The translations under genes were made by a program, and so were the position numbers. From contig JADLFL010000057.1 of NCBI GenBank assembly GCA_020845575.1, positions 1 to 44,576 on the forward strand: a stretch of 44,576 bases of DNA, written 5' to 3'. This DNA comes from Acidobacteriota bacterium (GTDB lineage: Bacteria > Acidobacteriota > Vicinamibacteria > Vicinamibacterales > Vicinamibacteraceae). The notes beneath the pieces are model-generated. The model had not been told where the DNA came from. It was given only the letters and a program-made list of their open reading frames with translations, and did no database searches. Positions 30,425 to 38,020 of this stretch are shown here, in pieces; the stretch's first letter is position 1; each line of letters starts with the position of its first letter.

Positions 30425-32806
30425 ATGTTCAGTGCCTCTGTCGAGTTGCTGCTGGGCGTGGCGTACCGTGAGGCCACCTCGCGCCGCCATACGCACCTCA
30501 CGCTCGAACACCTCCTCTACGTCCTCGCGCACGACACGGAAGCCGAGCGGATCCTCGCCGCGTGCGGCGCCGACCTCCCACGCCTGCGGTCGGAACTCGA
30601 CAAGTTCCTCCAGCAGAACATCGAGCAGTTCCCGCGCGGCGCCCAGAAGGAGCCCGAGCAGACGCTCGCGTTCAGGCGCGCGCTCCAGACGGCCGTGCTG
30701 CACGTGCAGAGCGCGGGCAAGAGCGAGGTGCAGGCGGGCGACCTGCTGGCCGCCCTGCTCCAGCAGAACCGCTCGTACGCCGCGCAGCTCCTCGAAGGCC
30801 AGGGCGTGACGCGGCTCGACGTCCTCAACTACATCAGCCACGGCATCGCCAAGGTGCCCGCGCCCGAGGATCCTGCGAGCGACGAACGTCCTGCCGCGGC
30901 GGGTCAGGGCGAGGAGGGGTCGTCGACGTCGCGGACGCCGCTCGACGCCTACGCCGTCAGCCTCACGCAGAAGGCACGCTCGGGCGTGCTCGATCCGCTC
31001 GTCGGCCGCACCGCCGAAGTGCAGCGCACGATGGAGATCCTCTGCCGTCGGCGCAAGAACAACCCGATGTTCGTGGGCGAACCGGGCGTGGGCAAGACGG
31101 CCCTCGCCGAGGGGCTCGCGCAGCGCCTGCTCCAGGACGATGTGCCGGCGGTCTTGAAGGACGCAGAGGTCTTCTCGCTCGACGCGACGGCGCTGCTCGC
31201 GGGCACGCGCTTCCGTGGCGATTTCGAAGAGCGCTTCAAGGCCGTCGTCAACGCGCTGGCGAAGCGGCCGCGGCCGATCCTGTTCATCGACGAGATGCAC
31301 AGCACCGTCGGCGCGGGTGCGACAACGGGCGGCACGATGGACCTCGCGACGCTGATCAAGCCGGTGCTGAGCGCGGGCGACATCCGCGTGATCGGCGCGA
31401 CGACGTTCGAGGAGTTCAAGCAGGTCGAGAAGGACCGCGCGCTCGCGCGGCGGCTGCAGAAGGTGGTGGTGGACGAGCCGAGCGTCGACGAAACGGTGAC
31501 GATCCTCGAGGGGCTTCGCAGCCGCTACGAAGACCACCACAACGTGACGTACACCAACGGCGCGATCGAGACCGCCGCGAAGCTGGCCGGACGGCACCTG
31601 CGCGACTATCGCCTGCCCGACAGCGCGATCGACGTCCTCGACGAGGCGGGCGCCATGCTGCGCCTGCAGCCGAAGTCAGATGGCAGGGCCGGCTCTCCGG
31701 GCCCGGCCGCTGACGACAGCGCCTCGACTCCGATCGACACCGACGCGACCACGGATGCCGCCGAACCACGACAGATCGTCGACGTCCCGGAGATCGAGAA
31801 GGTCATCGCGCGCATGGCGCGCATCCCCGACAAGCAGGCGCACGCATCCGACAGAGAGCGCTTACGCACGCTCGAGGAACAACTGACGCGCGTGGTGTTC
31901 GGACAGGACGAGGCGGTGAAGGCGGTGGCGCGGGCGATCAAGCGCGCGCGCGCCGGACTCGGACAGCCCGACAAGCCGGCCGGCTGCTTCCTGTTCACGG
32001 GACCGACGGGCGTGGGCAAGACGGAGCTCGCGCGTCAGCTCGCGATCCATCTCGGCAACCAGTTCGTGCGCTTCGACATGTCGGAGTACATGGAGAAGCA
32101 CGCGGTGGCGCGGCTCATCGGCGCACCGCCGGGATACGTCGGCTTCGAGCAGGGCGGGCTGCTCGTCGACGCGATCCGCAAGGATCCGTACGCGGTGCTG
32201 CTCCTCGACGAGATCGAGAAGGCGCATCCCGACATCTACAACATCCTGCTGCAGGTGATGGATCACGCCACGCTCACCGACAACACGGGACGCAAGGCCG
32301 ACTTCCGTCAGGTGATTCTGATCATGACGTCCAACGCGGGGTCGCGCGAAGCGAGCCAGGCGCTCGTCGGGTTCAGCGGCAGTGCGAGCGGTAAGGGGGC
32401 CGCGGGCCGCGCGAAGCAGGCGCTGGAGCGCATCTTCAGCCCGGAATTCCGCAACCGTCTCGACGCGACGGTCACGTTCGGCTCGCTCACGAAGCAGACG
32501 GTCGAGACGATCGTCGAGAAGTTCGTGCTGCAGCTCGAAGCGCAGCTCGCCGAGCGGCGCGTGGCGATCACGCTGGAACCCGAGGCGCGCGCGTGGCTGG
32601 CCGAGAAGGGCTACGACCCGGTCTTCGGCGCACGTCCGCTGGCGCGCGTCATCCAGACGGAAGTCCGCGATCCGCTCACCGACGAGATCCTCTTCGGCCG
32701 CCTCGAACACGGCGGTCTCGTCACGATCGGCCTCGTCGACGACAAACTCACCTTCGACATCGTCAGCTCGCCGGCCCCCGCCGGCCGCGACACCGTCGAT
32801 GCGTAG
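30425..32806 (+). CDS. clpA: ClpA, AAA+ unfoldase of the ClpAP protease
   Basis: 793 aa with an N-domain (1-~140), NBD1 Walker A G218-EPGVGKT225, NBD2 Walker A G526-PTGVGKT533, and the NBD2 sequence NAGSREASQ. The ClpP-binding tripeptide is V648-G-F650 (the usual IGL/F), so docking to ClpP is expected although clpP is not in the window. Between NBD1 and NBD2 a ~33-residue low-complexity insert (residues ~417-449, Asp/Ser/Ala/Thr-rich) interrupts the conserved sequence. It is encoded in part by a GC palindrome (31686-31708) that recurs at 6183-6205. The insert is probably a tolerated linker. Confidence 0.93.
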   Translation: MFSASVELLLGVAYREATSRRHTHLTLEHLLYVLAHDTEAERILAACGADLPRLRSELDKFLQQNIEQFPRGAQKEPEQTLAFRRALQTAVLHVQSAGKSEVQAGDLLAALLQQNRSYAAQLLEGQGVTRLDVLNYISHGIAKVPAPEDPASDERPAAAGQGEEGSSTSRTPLDAYAVSLTQKARSGVLDPLVGRTAEVQRTMEILCRRRKNNPMFVGEPGVGKTALAEGLAQRLLQDDVPAVLKDAEVFSLDATALLAGTRFRGDFEERFKAVVNALAKRPRPILFIDEMHSTVGAGATTGGTMDLATLIKPVLSAGDIRVIGATTFEEFKQVEKDRALARRLQKVVVDEPSVDETVTILEGLRSRYEDHHNVTYTNGAIETAAKLAGRHLRDYRLPDSAIDVLDEAGAMLRLQPKSDGRAGSPGPAADDSASTPIDTDATTDAAEPRQIVDVPEIEKVIARMARIPDKQAHASDRERLRTLEEQLTRVVFGQDEAVKAVARAIKRARAGLGQPDKPAGCFLFTGPTGVGKTELARQLAIHLGNQFVRFDMSEYMEKHAVARLIGAPPGYVGFEQGGLLVDAIRKDPYAVLLLDEIEKAHPDIYNILLQVMDHATLTDNTGRKADFRQVILIMTSNAGSREASQALVGFSGSASGKGAAGRAKQALERIFSPEFRNRLDATVTFGSLTKQTVETIVEKFVLQLEAQLAERRVAITLEPEARAWLAEKGYDPVFGARPLARVIQTEVRDPLTDEILFGRLEHGGLVTIGLVDDKLTFDIVSSPAPAGRDTVDA
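31686..31708. repeat. GC-rich palindromic repeat inside clpA
   Basis: Differs at one base of 23 from the reverse complement of the element at 6183-6205, and both are preceded by AGGGCCGG-type sequence. Here it encodes part of the ClpA linker insert. Confidence 0.65.
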
Positions 32807-32821
32807 CGGCCAGAGCGCGGC

Positions 32822-33862
32822 GTGCGCGCGATCCTGATCCTGACCGCCATCGCTGTCGCGGTCCTGGCGGCGCCGTCGGCCGCCGCGCCGCCCTTCGACG
32901 CCTCGACGCTCGCGCCTCACGGCGACGCGCCGGTCGAAGCCATGCCGTACGCGTACGACCTCGCCATCCGGAGTACCGACGAGACGATCGGCGCCGACAT
33001 CGAGGTCGCGATCCCACCGGCGGCGCTGTGGCTCGGCATCGAGGGTCTGGCCGGCGTCGCGCACGACGAGGACGGCCGTTCCGTGCGATGGCAGGGAGAG
33101 CTGCCGGCGGGCGAGACTCGCGTACGCGTCCACCTGCTCGCGGGCCGCGCGGCAGGCGGACAGATGTCGACGCTGCGCGTGACCCTCCGTCCATGGCAGG
33201 GCGAGCCCACGTACCTCTCGCACATGGCGGAGGTCGATACCCGGCCCGCACGCGCTGTCGTCAGCGTGGGCCGCATCGGCGTGTCTGCGGCAGGCGTCGC
33301 GGTGCTGGCCTGGCTGCTCGTCGGTGCGGTGACCTGGCTCCTGCTGCGCGTCCTGCGCCCTGACGCCGCGGCGTGGGTGCCGTTTGCCGTCGTGCTGCCG
33401 CTTGCCTTCCTGTCGTACTTCGCCTGGCTGGCGCGTGAAGACGTCCGCATCCTGCGGCTCCCGGCCACCACGTGCGCGGTGCGCGATCGCGTGCTCGACT
33501 CGCGCACGACCTCGTCGAACACGTCGCCGCGGCGCGGACCGCAGACGGTCTACCAGCCACGCGTCGCTGTGTCGTACGCGCGCTCGGGCGAGGTGGCGTA
33601 CGCCCAGGGATTCGGCACCGACAGCCGGCTGTCGCGCGGTTCGTCGGTGGCGGCAGGAACGCCGCTCGCGGCGTTCACCATCGGCGCGACGGTGCCATGC
33701 GCCATCGACGATCGCGACCCGACGCGCGTCTATGTCGAGCGCGGGTTCGGGGGCGCGTATGTGTTCGCACTCATCCCGCTGCCGGTGCTGGCACTGGGCG
33801 TGTGGGCGGTGAGGATGCCGCGAACGCGGCGAATACGGAATACTGGCAGGAGCGCCAGATGA
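32822..33862 (+). CDS. Membrane protein with DUF3592-like C-terminal region (346 aa)
   Basis: No specific function recognised. A signal-like N-terminus (residues 1-21) is followed by an exported beta-rich domain (~25-150), two close membrane helices (~155-200) and a DUF3592-like stretch: VRDRVLDSR... YQPRVAVSYARSGEVAYAQG then ...IDDRDPTRVYVERG. One or two final helices (GGAYVFALIPLPVLALGVWAV) close the protein. The GTG at 32822 lies 15 nt after the clpA stop, and the stop overlaps the grpE ATG. It therefore sits inside a protein-quality-control operon, but no direct link to that work can be shown. Confidence 0.75.
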   Translation: MRAILILTAIAVAVLAAPSAAAPPFDASTLAPHGDAPVEAMPYAYDLAIRSTDETIGADIEVAIPPAALWLGIEGLAGVAHDEDGRSVRWQGELPAGETRVRVHLLAGRAAGGQMSTLRVTLRPWQGEPTYLSHMAEVDTRPARAVVSVGRIGVSAAGVAVLAWLLVGAVTWLLLRVLRPDAAAWVPFAVVLPLAFLSYFAWLAREDVRILRLPATTCAVRDRVLDSRTTSSNTSPRRGPQTVYQPRVAVSYARSGEVAYAQGFGTDSRLSRGSSVAAGTPLAAFTIGATVPCAIDDRDPTRVYVERGFGGAYVFALIPLPVLALGVWAVRMPRTRRIRNTGRSAR

Positions 33863-34452
33863 GGGAAGAGGGCATGTCAGAAGAACCCGTGAAGGTGGTC
33901 GACAGGCGGTGGTGGGCACGCGAGGCGTCAGAGGAGACGTCCGCCGAGGAGAGCGTCGCGTTCGACAAGCCGACGTACGTGCAGGAGCTCGAGCAGCAGC
34001 TCGCGGAGAAGAACGAGCAGCTGCAGGAGTACATCACGGCCGTGCATGAGGCGCAGCGCGAGTTCGACGCGATGCGCGCGCGCGTGCGCAAGGAGGCGTC
34101 GCGCGACGCGGAGCTCTCGCGGCGGGCCGTGTTCGCCGATCTGCTCGACGTGGTCGACAACCTCGATCGCGCGCTGGCCGCTGCGCGCGCGGCAGGCAGC
34201 GCCGACCCCCTCGTGCAGGGCGTGGACATGGTCCGCCAGCAGTTCCTGCACAAGCTCGCCGGCTATGGCATCAGCCGCATCGAGCCCCTTGGCGAACCGT
34301 TCGATCCCGAGCGCCACGAAGCCGTCACCACGGTGCCCGTCACCCCCGACTTCGCCGACGGCATCGTTGCCGGCGTTGCCGCCCCGGGTTACCTGATCGG
34401 CGAAGACGTCCTCCGCCCCGCCGCCGTCGCCGTCGCCTCCACCACGCTGTAG
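33859..34452 (+). CDS. grpE: GrpE, nucleotide exchange factor of DnaK
   Basis: 197 aa. An N-terminal coiled-coil stretch (EQQLAEKNEQLQEYITAV, then RARVRKEASRDAE) leads to the GrpE core, with FADLLDVVDNLDRALAAA and the closing beta domain GEPFDPERHEAVTTVPV. It exchanges ADP on DnaK in the cytoplasm. The ATG at 33859 overlaps the previous stop (ATGA) and has a CAGGAG site. An ATG at 33874 with a GAGGGAAGAGGG site is also possible. dnaK and dnaJ are not adjacent. The TAG stop belongs to a GTAGGG repeat motif. Confidence 0.9.
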   Translation: MREEGMSEEPVKVVDRRWWAREASEETSAEESVAFDKPTYVQELEQQLAEKNEQLQEYITAVHEAQREFDAMRARVRKEASRDAELSRRAVFADLLDVVDNLDRALAAARAAGSADPLVQGVDMVRQQFLHKLAGYGISRIEPLGEPFDPERHEAVTTVPVTPDFADGIVAGVAAPGYLIGEDVLRPAAVAVASTTL

Positions 34453-34527
34453 GGGCCGGACTTCCACCTTCGCCCGACCTCTCGCTCCGCGCTTCGTCGG
34501 GCTACGGCGGGACAGGTCGTCCGGCCC
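34449..34527. repeat. Palindromic element at the end of grpE, with perfect 9-bp arms
   Basis: The arms GGGCCGGAC (34453-34461) and GTCCGGCCC (34519-34527) are perfect inverted repeats 57 nt apart. The element begins with GTAGGGGCCGG, in which TAG is the grpE stop codon. The interior also pairs partly (CGCCCGAC...GTCGGGC). Could serve as a terminator-like structure or be a MITE. Confidence 0.6.
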
Positions 34528-34544
34528 GCGTGATTCTGCCCGCT

Positions 34545-34577
34545 GTAGGGGCGACCCTTGTGGTCGCCCGTCATCGG
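34545..34577 (+). repeat. GTAGGGGC hairpin, G/A variant, uninterrupted copy
   Basis: Reads GTAGGGGCGACCCTTG then TGGTCGCCCGTCATCGG. The arms GGGCGACC and GGTCGCCC pair through CTTGT. Two other copies (37794-37861; 42312-42378) are identical up to the loop, where a 34-bp hairpin is inserted. Confidence 0.8.
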
Positions 34578-34607
34578 CACGATCGTCGCCGCGGGCGGCC
34601 TCCTGCG

Positions 34608-37232
34608 CTACTCCTCACGCAGCGCCAGGAGCGGGTCGGTACGCGCCGCTCCTCGCGCCGGCACATAGGTGGCCGTGGCGGCGACGAGCAGCAGCGCCGC
34701 CAGCGCGACGCCGATGCTGGCCGGGTCGTGCGGACTCAGCCCGAACAACATCGACGAGACGACACGCGTGACGACGATCGCCGCCGGAATGCCGATCGCC
34801 ACGCCGAGGACGACCAGTTTCAGCGATTCCCCGAGAAACATCCTCTCGATCGTCCCTGGTTCCGCACCGACGGCGATTCTCAATCCGATCTCGCGGCGTC
34901 GGCGCGCAACGCCGTACGCGAGCACACCATAGAGTCCGATGGCCGCGATCAACAGCGCGAGCACGCCAAAACTTGTGGATACCTGTGCGACGAGCCGCTC
35001 GACGACGAGCGTACGGTTGACGATCTCCCGGAAGGGCACGACATTGGCGAGCGCCATGTACCTGTCCACGGATCGAGCGACGCCAACCAGGTCTCGCATC
35101 ACCGGATCCGGGTCGCCGGATGTCCGAACGGCGAGCCGCACCACGGGAGTGCCACCCACCTGACGGTAGGGGCGGTAGTACATCGGTGGCGAGTCATCTC
35201 TCAGATTGACCCACTTCGAGTCCTTCACCACGCCCACGACTTCCATCAGTTCCGCGGCTCGCGAGCGTGTTTCCCTGAAGAACCGCGCACCGAGCGGATC
35301 CGTTCCCGGCAGGAACCGACGCGCGAATGACTCGTTGACGATGGCGACCAGTGGCGCGCGTTCATCATCCGACGACTCGAACTCCCGGCCCGCGACCAGC
35401 GGCGTTCCCATGGCGCCGAGGAAGCCGGGCGAGATGCGCTGTTCGATGATGGTGGTCTGGTCATCCTCCGGTCTGGCACGCCCTGGAAAACCGACGCGAA
35501 ACGCGACAGTCCCTCCGGATAGCTGGCCAACGTGACTGAACGCGGCTGTCTCCACGCCAGGCAGCGCGGCGACCCGGGTGCGAAGTTCCTCGATCAACTG
35601 GTCCCGGCGATCCTCCGCATAGTCTCTCGGGAACGCGATGTCGGCCACGAGAAGACGGTCTTCGCGGTAGCCGGCGTCCTGGCCACGCAGATTCTCCACG
35701 GTGCGGACGAAGACGCTCGCGACGATGAGCAGCGCCGTGCACATGGCGACCTGGCCAACGAGCAGGCCGCGGCTCAGCACGCTTCGATTCGGCCGTCCCG
35801 CCCCCGCGCGTGCCTTGAGCGCGGACGTGCCGATGCTCCCTGTACTGCGAAGGGCTGGCACGACGCCGAACAGCGCACACGTGCCGATCGCCGACACCAC
35901 GACGAAGCCGAGCACGTGCGCATCCAGTTCGAATCGAAGATTCGGCAGGGCGATGATCTGTTCCGGAGGCAGGAACGCGAGAAGCGCCCCGCTGACCCAG
36001 TACGCGACGCCGAGGCCGAGCACCGCCCCCAGCGCTGTCAGGAGCACGCTCTCGGTGACGAGTTGGCGGACGATACGACTCCTCGACGCGCCGATGGCCG
36101 CGCGCACGGCGATCTCGCGTGCCCGGGAGTCCGTCGCCGCCAGCATCAGATTCGCAAGGTTTGCGCACGCAATCAGCAGCACGAGCGCGGCAACCAGGGC
36201 GACCAGCAGCAACGGGCGATAGAGGCGAACGCGCAGCGTCGAATAGCCGGTAGCACCAGGCTCGAACTGGACAGGCCGACCCAGAATGGCTGCGCTTTCC
36301 GCTTCCGCTCGAGCGAGCGTCACACCGGGCTGCAGGCGCCCCATCACGCGCATCCATCGACCTCGCACGCGCGCATCGTCGTTTGGCGGAACAACCTGTT
36401 CGATCGACACCCAGATATCGACGGGGACATCGATCTCCGTGCCTCGAAAGCCCCGTGGCGCGATGCCCACGATCGTGAACTCGCGGGTTGCACGGCGAAA
36501 TCGTGTACCGAGAACGGACGCGTCGGCGTTGTACTGACGTCGCCAGTACTCCTCACTGATCACGGCAATCGGTTCTCCGGGTGCACCGGGATCCGGCTGA
36601 CGGAACACGCGTCCCATGGACGCGTGGACACCGAGCACGTCGAAGTAGTTGTCGGACACGAGCTGGACGATGACACCGCGCCTCTCACCGTCCACCTCGA
36701 TCTCGTCGGGCCGGCCGTACAGCTGTGCGCTGGCGATGACGCCGGACAGCTCCCTGCTCGCGCGCTGCAACGTCTCGTGCGTGATCAGCGTGAAGGCCTC
36801 CGCCGTGGTGCCGTCAGGGCGACGCTCGACAAGGCGAACCAGTTCCCCCGGGCGTTCGACGGGGGGGTCGCGCATGAGCAGCGCGTTCATCACGCTGAAC
36901 ACGGCCGTCGTCCCGCCGATGCCCAGCATCAACGTCAGGACGGCCGTGGCAGACAACACGGGTCTTCGACGCAGCAGCCGGCTGGCGTATCGAACGTCCT
37001 GGCCGATGCGCTCGATCCAGAGCCATCCCCAGGCGTCGCGCGCGTCCTCCTCGACGCGTCCACGATTGCCGAGATGTCGACGGGCAGCGACCCTGGCCTC
37101 GTCTTCGGCCATGCCGCGGGCCATGGCCTCCTCGCGCTCCTGCTCCAGATGGAAATCGAGTTCGGCGCGCAGTTCGGCCTCCTTGCGCCGCCGTTGAGTC
37201 ATCCATCGGAGTCTGGTCAGCAGGGTTCTCAC
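34608..37232 (-). CDS. ADOP-family ABC transporter permease with N-terminal prefix domain (874 aa)
   Basis: MacB/FtsX-type permease of the acidobacterial duplicated orphan permease group. Residues ~10-70 form the permease-prefix helical domain (RRKEAELRAELDFHLEQERE). A first FtsX unit has a helix at ~95-120, a MacB-like periplasmic domain and three helices at ~315-445. A second unit repeats this, ending with helices over the last ~180 residues and the ALREE terminus. GTG start at 37232 overlapping the PadR stop (GTGA). No ATP-binding subunit is nearby, the reason the group is called orphan. Possible substrates are unknown; efflux or signalling roles are inferred for relatives. Confidence 0.9.
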   Translation of the reverse strand: MRTLLTRLRWMTQRRRKEAELRAELDFHLEQEREEAMARGMAEDEARVAARRHLGNRGRVEEDARDAWGWLWIERIGQDVRYASRLLRRRPVLSATAVLTLMLGIGGTTAVFSVMNALLMRDPPVERPGELVRLVERRPDGTTAEAFTLITHETLQRASRELSGVIASAQLYGRPDEIEVDGERRGVIVQLVSDNYFDVLGVHASMGRVFRQPDPGAPGEPIAVISEEYWRRQYNADASVLGTRFRRATREFTIVGIAPRGFRGTEIDVPVDIWVSIEQVVPPNDDARVRGRWMRVMGRLQPGVTLARAEAESAAILGRPVQFEPGATGYSTLRVRLYRPLLLVALVAALVLLIACANLANLMLAATDSRAREIAVRAAIGASRSRIVRQLVTESVLLTALGAVLGLGVAYWVSGALLAFLPPEQIIALPNLRFELDAHVLGFVVVSAIGTCALFGVVPALRSTGSIGTSALKARAGAGRPNRSVLSRGLLVGQVAMCTALLIVASVFVRTVENLRGQDAGYREDRLLVADIAFPRDYAEDRRDQLIEELRTRVAALPGVETAAFSHVGQLSGGTVAFRVGFPGRARPEDDQTTIIEQRISPGFLGAMGTPLVAGREFESSDDERAPLVAIVNESFARRFLPGTDPLGARFFRETRSRAAELMEVVGVVKDSKWVNLRDDSPPMYYRPYRQVGGTPVVRLAVRTSGDPDPVMRDLVGVARSVDRYMALANVVPFREIVNRTLVVERLVAQVSTSFGVLALLIAAIGLYGVLAYGVARRRREIGLRIAVGAEPGTIERMFLGESLKLVVLGVAIGIPAAIVVTRVVSSMLFGLSPHDPASIGVALAALLLVAATATYVPARGAARTDPLLALREE

Positions 37233-37585
37233 GAGGACTCCGATTCGGCGGGGTTCAGCACCAGGCCGACCGCGCGGGAGAAGGTGTCCCATTTGGTTCT
37301 CGCCGCCGCCAGTTCCCGTCTGCCCCGTGGCGTCAGTCGGTAGTACTTCGCCTGCTTGCCCTTGTCCGAGAGCTCCCACGAGGCCTGGAGCCATCCCTTC
37401 GCCTCGAGTCGATGCAATGCCGGGTACAGCGATCCGGTTTCGACCTGAAGCAGATCTTCGGACGATCGCTGGATATGCCTGGCAATCGCGTGGCCGTGGT
37501 TGGCGCCGGTAAGCAACGTGCGGAGGATCAGCAGGTCAAGCGTCCCCTGGAGCACGTCGACACGCGACCGACTCTTCGGCTTCAT
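37229..37585 (-). CDS. PadR-family transcriptional regulator (118 aa)
   Basis: Winged-helix PadR protein: VLQGTLDLLILRTLL... GHAIARHI... VETGSLYPALHRLEAKGWL, then ...KYYRLTPRGRRELAA, the whole PadR N-terminal domain with a short C-terminal helix. It likely represses its own promoter and the downstream ADOP permease, since the gene order is padR-permease with a 4-nt overlap. The proposed promoter and operators at 37589-37624 overlap. ATG at 37585. A signal ligand is not visible. Confidence 0.92.
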   Translation of the reverse strand: MKPKSRSRVDVLQGTLDLLILRTLLTGANHGHAIARHIQRSSEDLLQVETGSLYPALHRLEAKGWLQASWELSDKGKQAKYYRLTPRGRRELAAARTKWDTFSRAVGLVLNPAESESS

Positions 37586-37588
37586 TGT

Positions 37589-37624
37589 GTAGGCACACTA
37601 CTCAAATATCCGTAGGATGTCTAC
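37589..37624 (-). promoter_or_regulatory. padR promoter with two GTAG-N5-CTAC palindromes
   Basis: On the minus strand TAGACA (37618-37623) and TAGTGT (37595-37600) are separated by exactly 17 nt and form a -35/-10 pair. Each lies within a 13-bp palindrome GTAG-N5-CTAC (37612-37624 and 37589-37601), whose centres are 23 bp apart, about two helical turns. Transcription would begin about 3 nt before the ATG, so the transcript may be leaderless. Autorepression by PadR is the obvious reading. Confidence 0.6.
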
Positions 37625-37773
37625 CCTTGACCGGAACGGGATGGCCCGTGCGCGTCGGAAAACCTTGCCGATCGTCGAAAAGTGACCAATACGTCACGCT
37701 GCGTCGAAAACTCTCACGTCCTGGTGTCTTGCGTCGAAGACCCGCCCGGTCGCCTCGCTTCGGGTATGTGACG

Positions 37774-37964
37774 GGCCACCGGCATTTCAGACCGTAGGGG
37801 CGACCCTTGCCTGCCCTCCGTAGCTGCGAAGCAGCGGAGAGGGTGGTCGCCCGTTATCAGGGGATCGGCGACGCAATCGGCACCCACAAGGGGTGCCCCT
37901 ACATGTGTATCGTCGGCCCGCCTTCGCGACTGCGGCGCTACGGCGCGGCAGGCGGTACGATTCC
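37774..37964 (+). repeat. Composite repeat, copy 1
   Basis: Consists of a GTAGGGGCGACC hairpin with a nested 34-bp hairpin (37794-37861), an inverse GTAGGGGCACCC hairpin (37879-37902) and a closing CCTTCGCGACTGCGGCGCT block ending GTACGATTCC. The same order occurs at 42290-42577. Both copies precede a plus-strand gene. Confidence 0.75.
37810..37843. repeat. 34-bp hairpin nested in a hairpin loop
   Basis: Runs CCTGCCCTCCGTAGCTGC then GAAGCAGCGGAGAGGG; the arms CCCTCCG/CGGAGAGGG and GCTGC/GCAGC pair. It lies exactly in the loop of the outer GTAGGGGCGACCCTTG...TGGTCGCCC hairpin, which is intact without it at 34545-34577. Confidence 0.75.
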
Positions 37965-38020
37965 GCAACGCGCGTTGGTGCTGACGGCGGCGCATGGCGC
38001 TGCCGCGAAAGGTTGTCGAG

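Larger units (their letters stand above)
37586..38020. other. Intergenic region of 435 nt between divergent padR and the second ADOP gene
   Basis: It contains the padR operator/promoter (37589-37624), then ~150 nt without recognisable features (37625-37773), then a composite repeat (37774-37964) and ~56 nt before the permease ATG. An alternative ADOP start ATG exists at 37994. Nothing coding was supported here. Confidence 0.6.
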
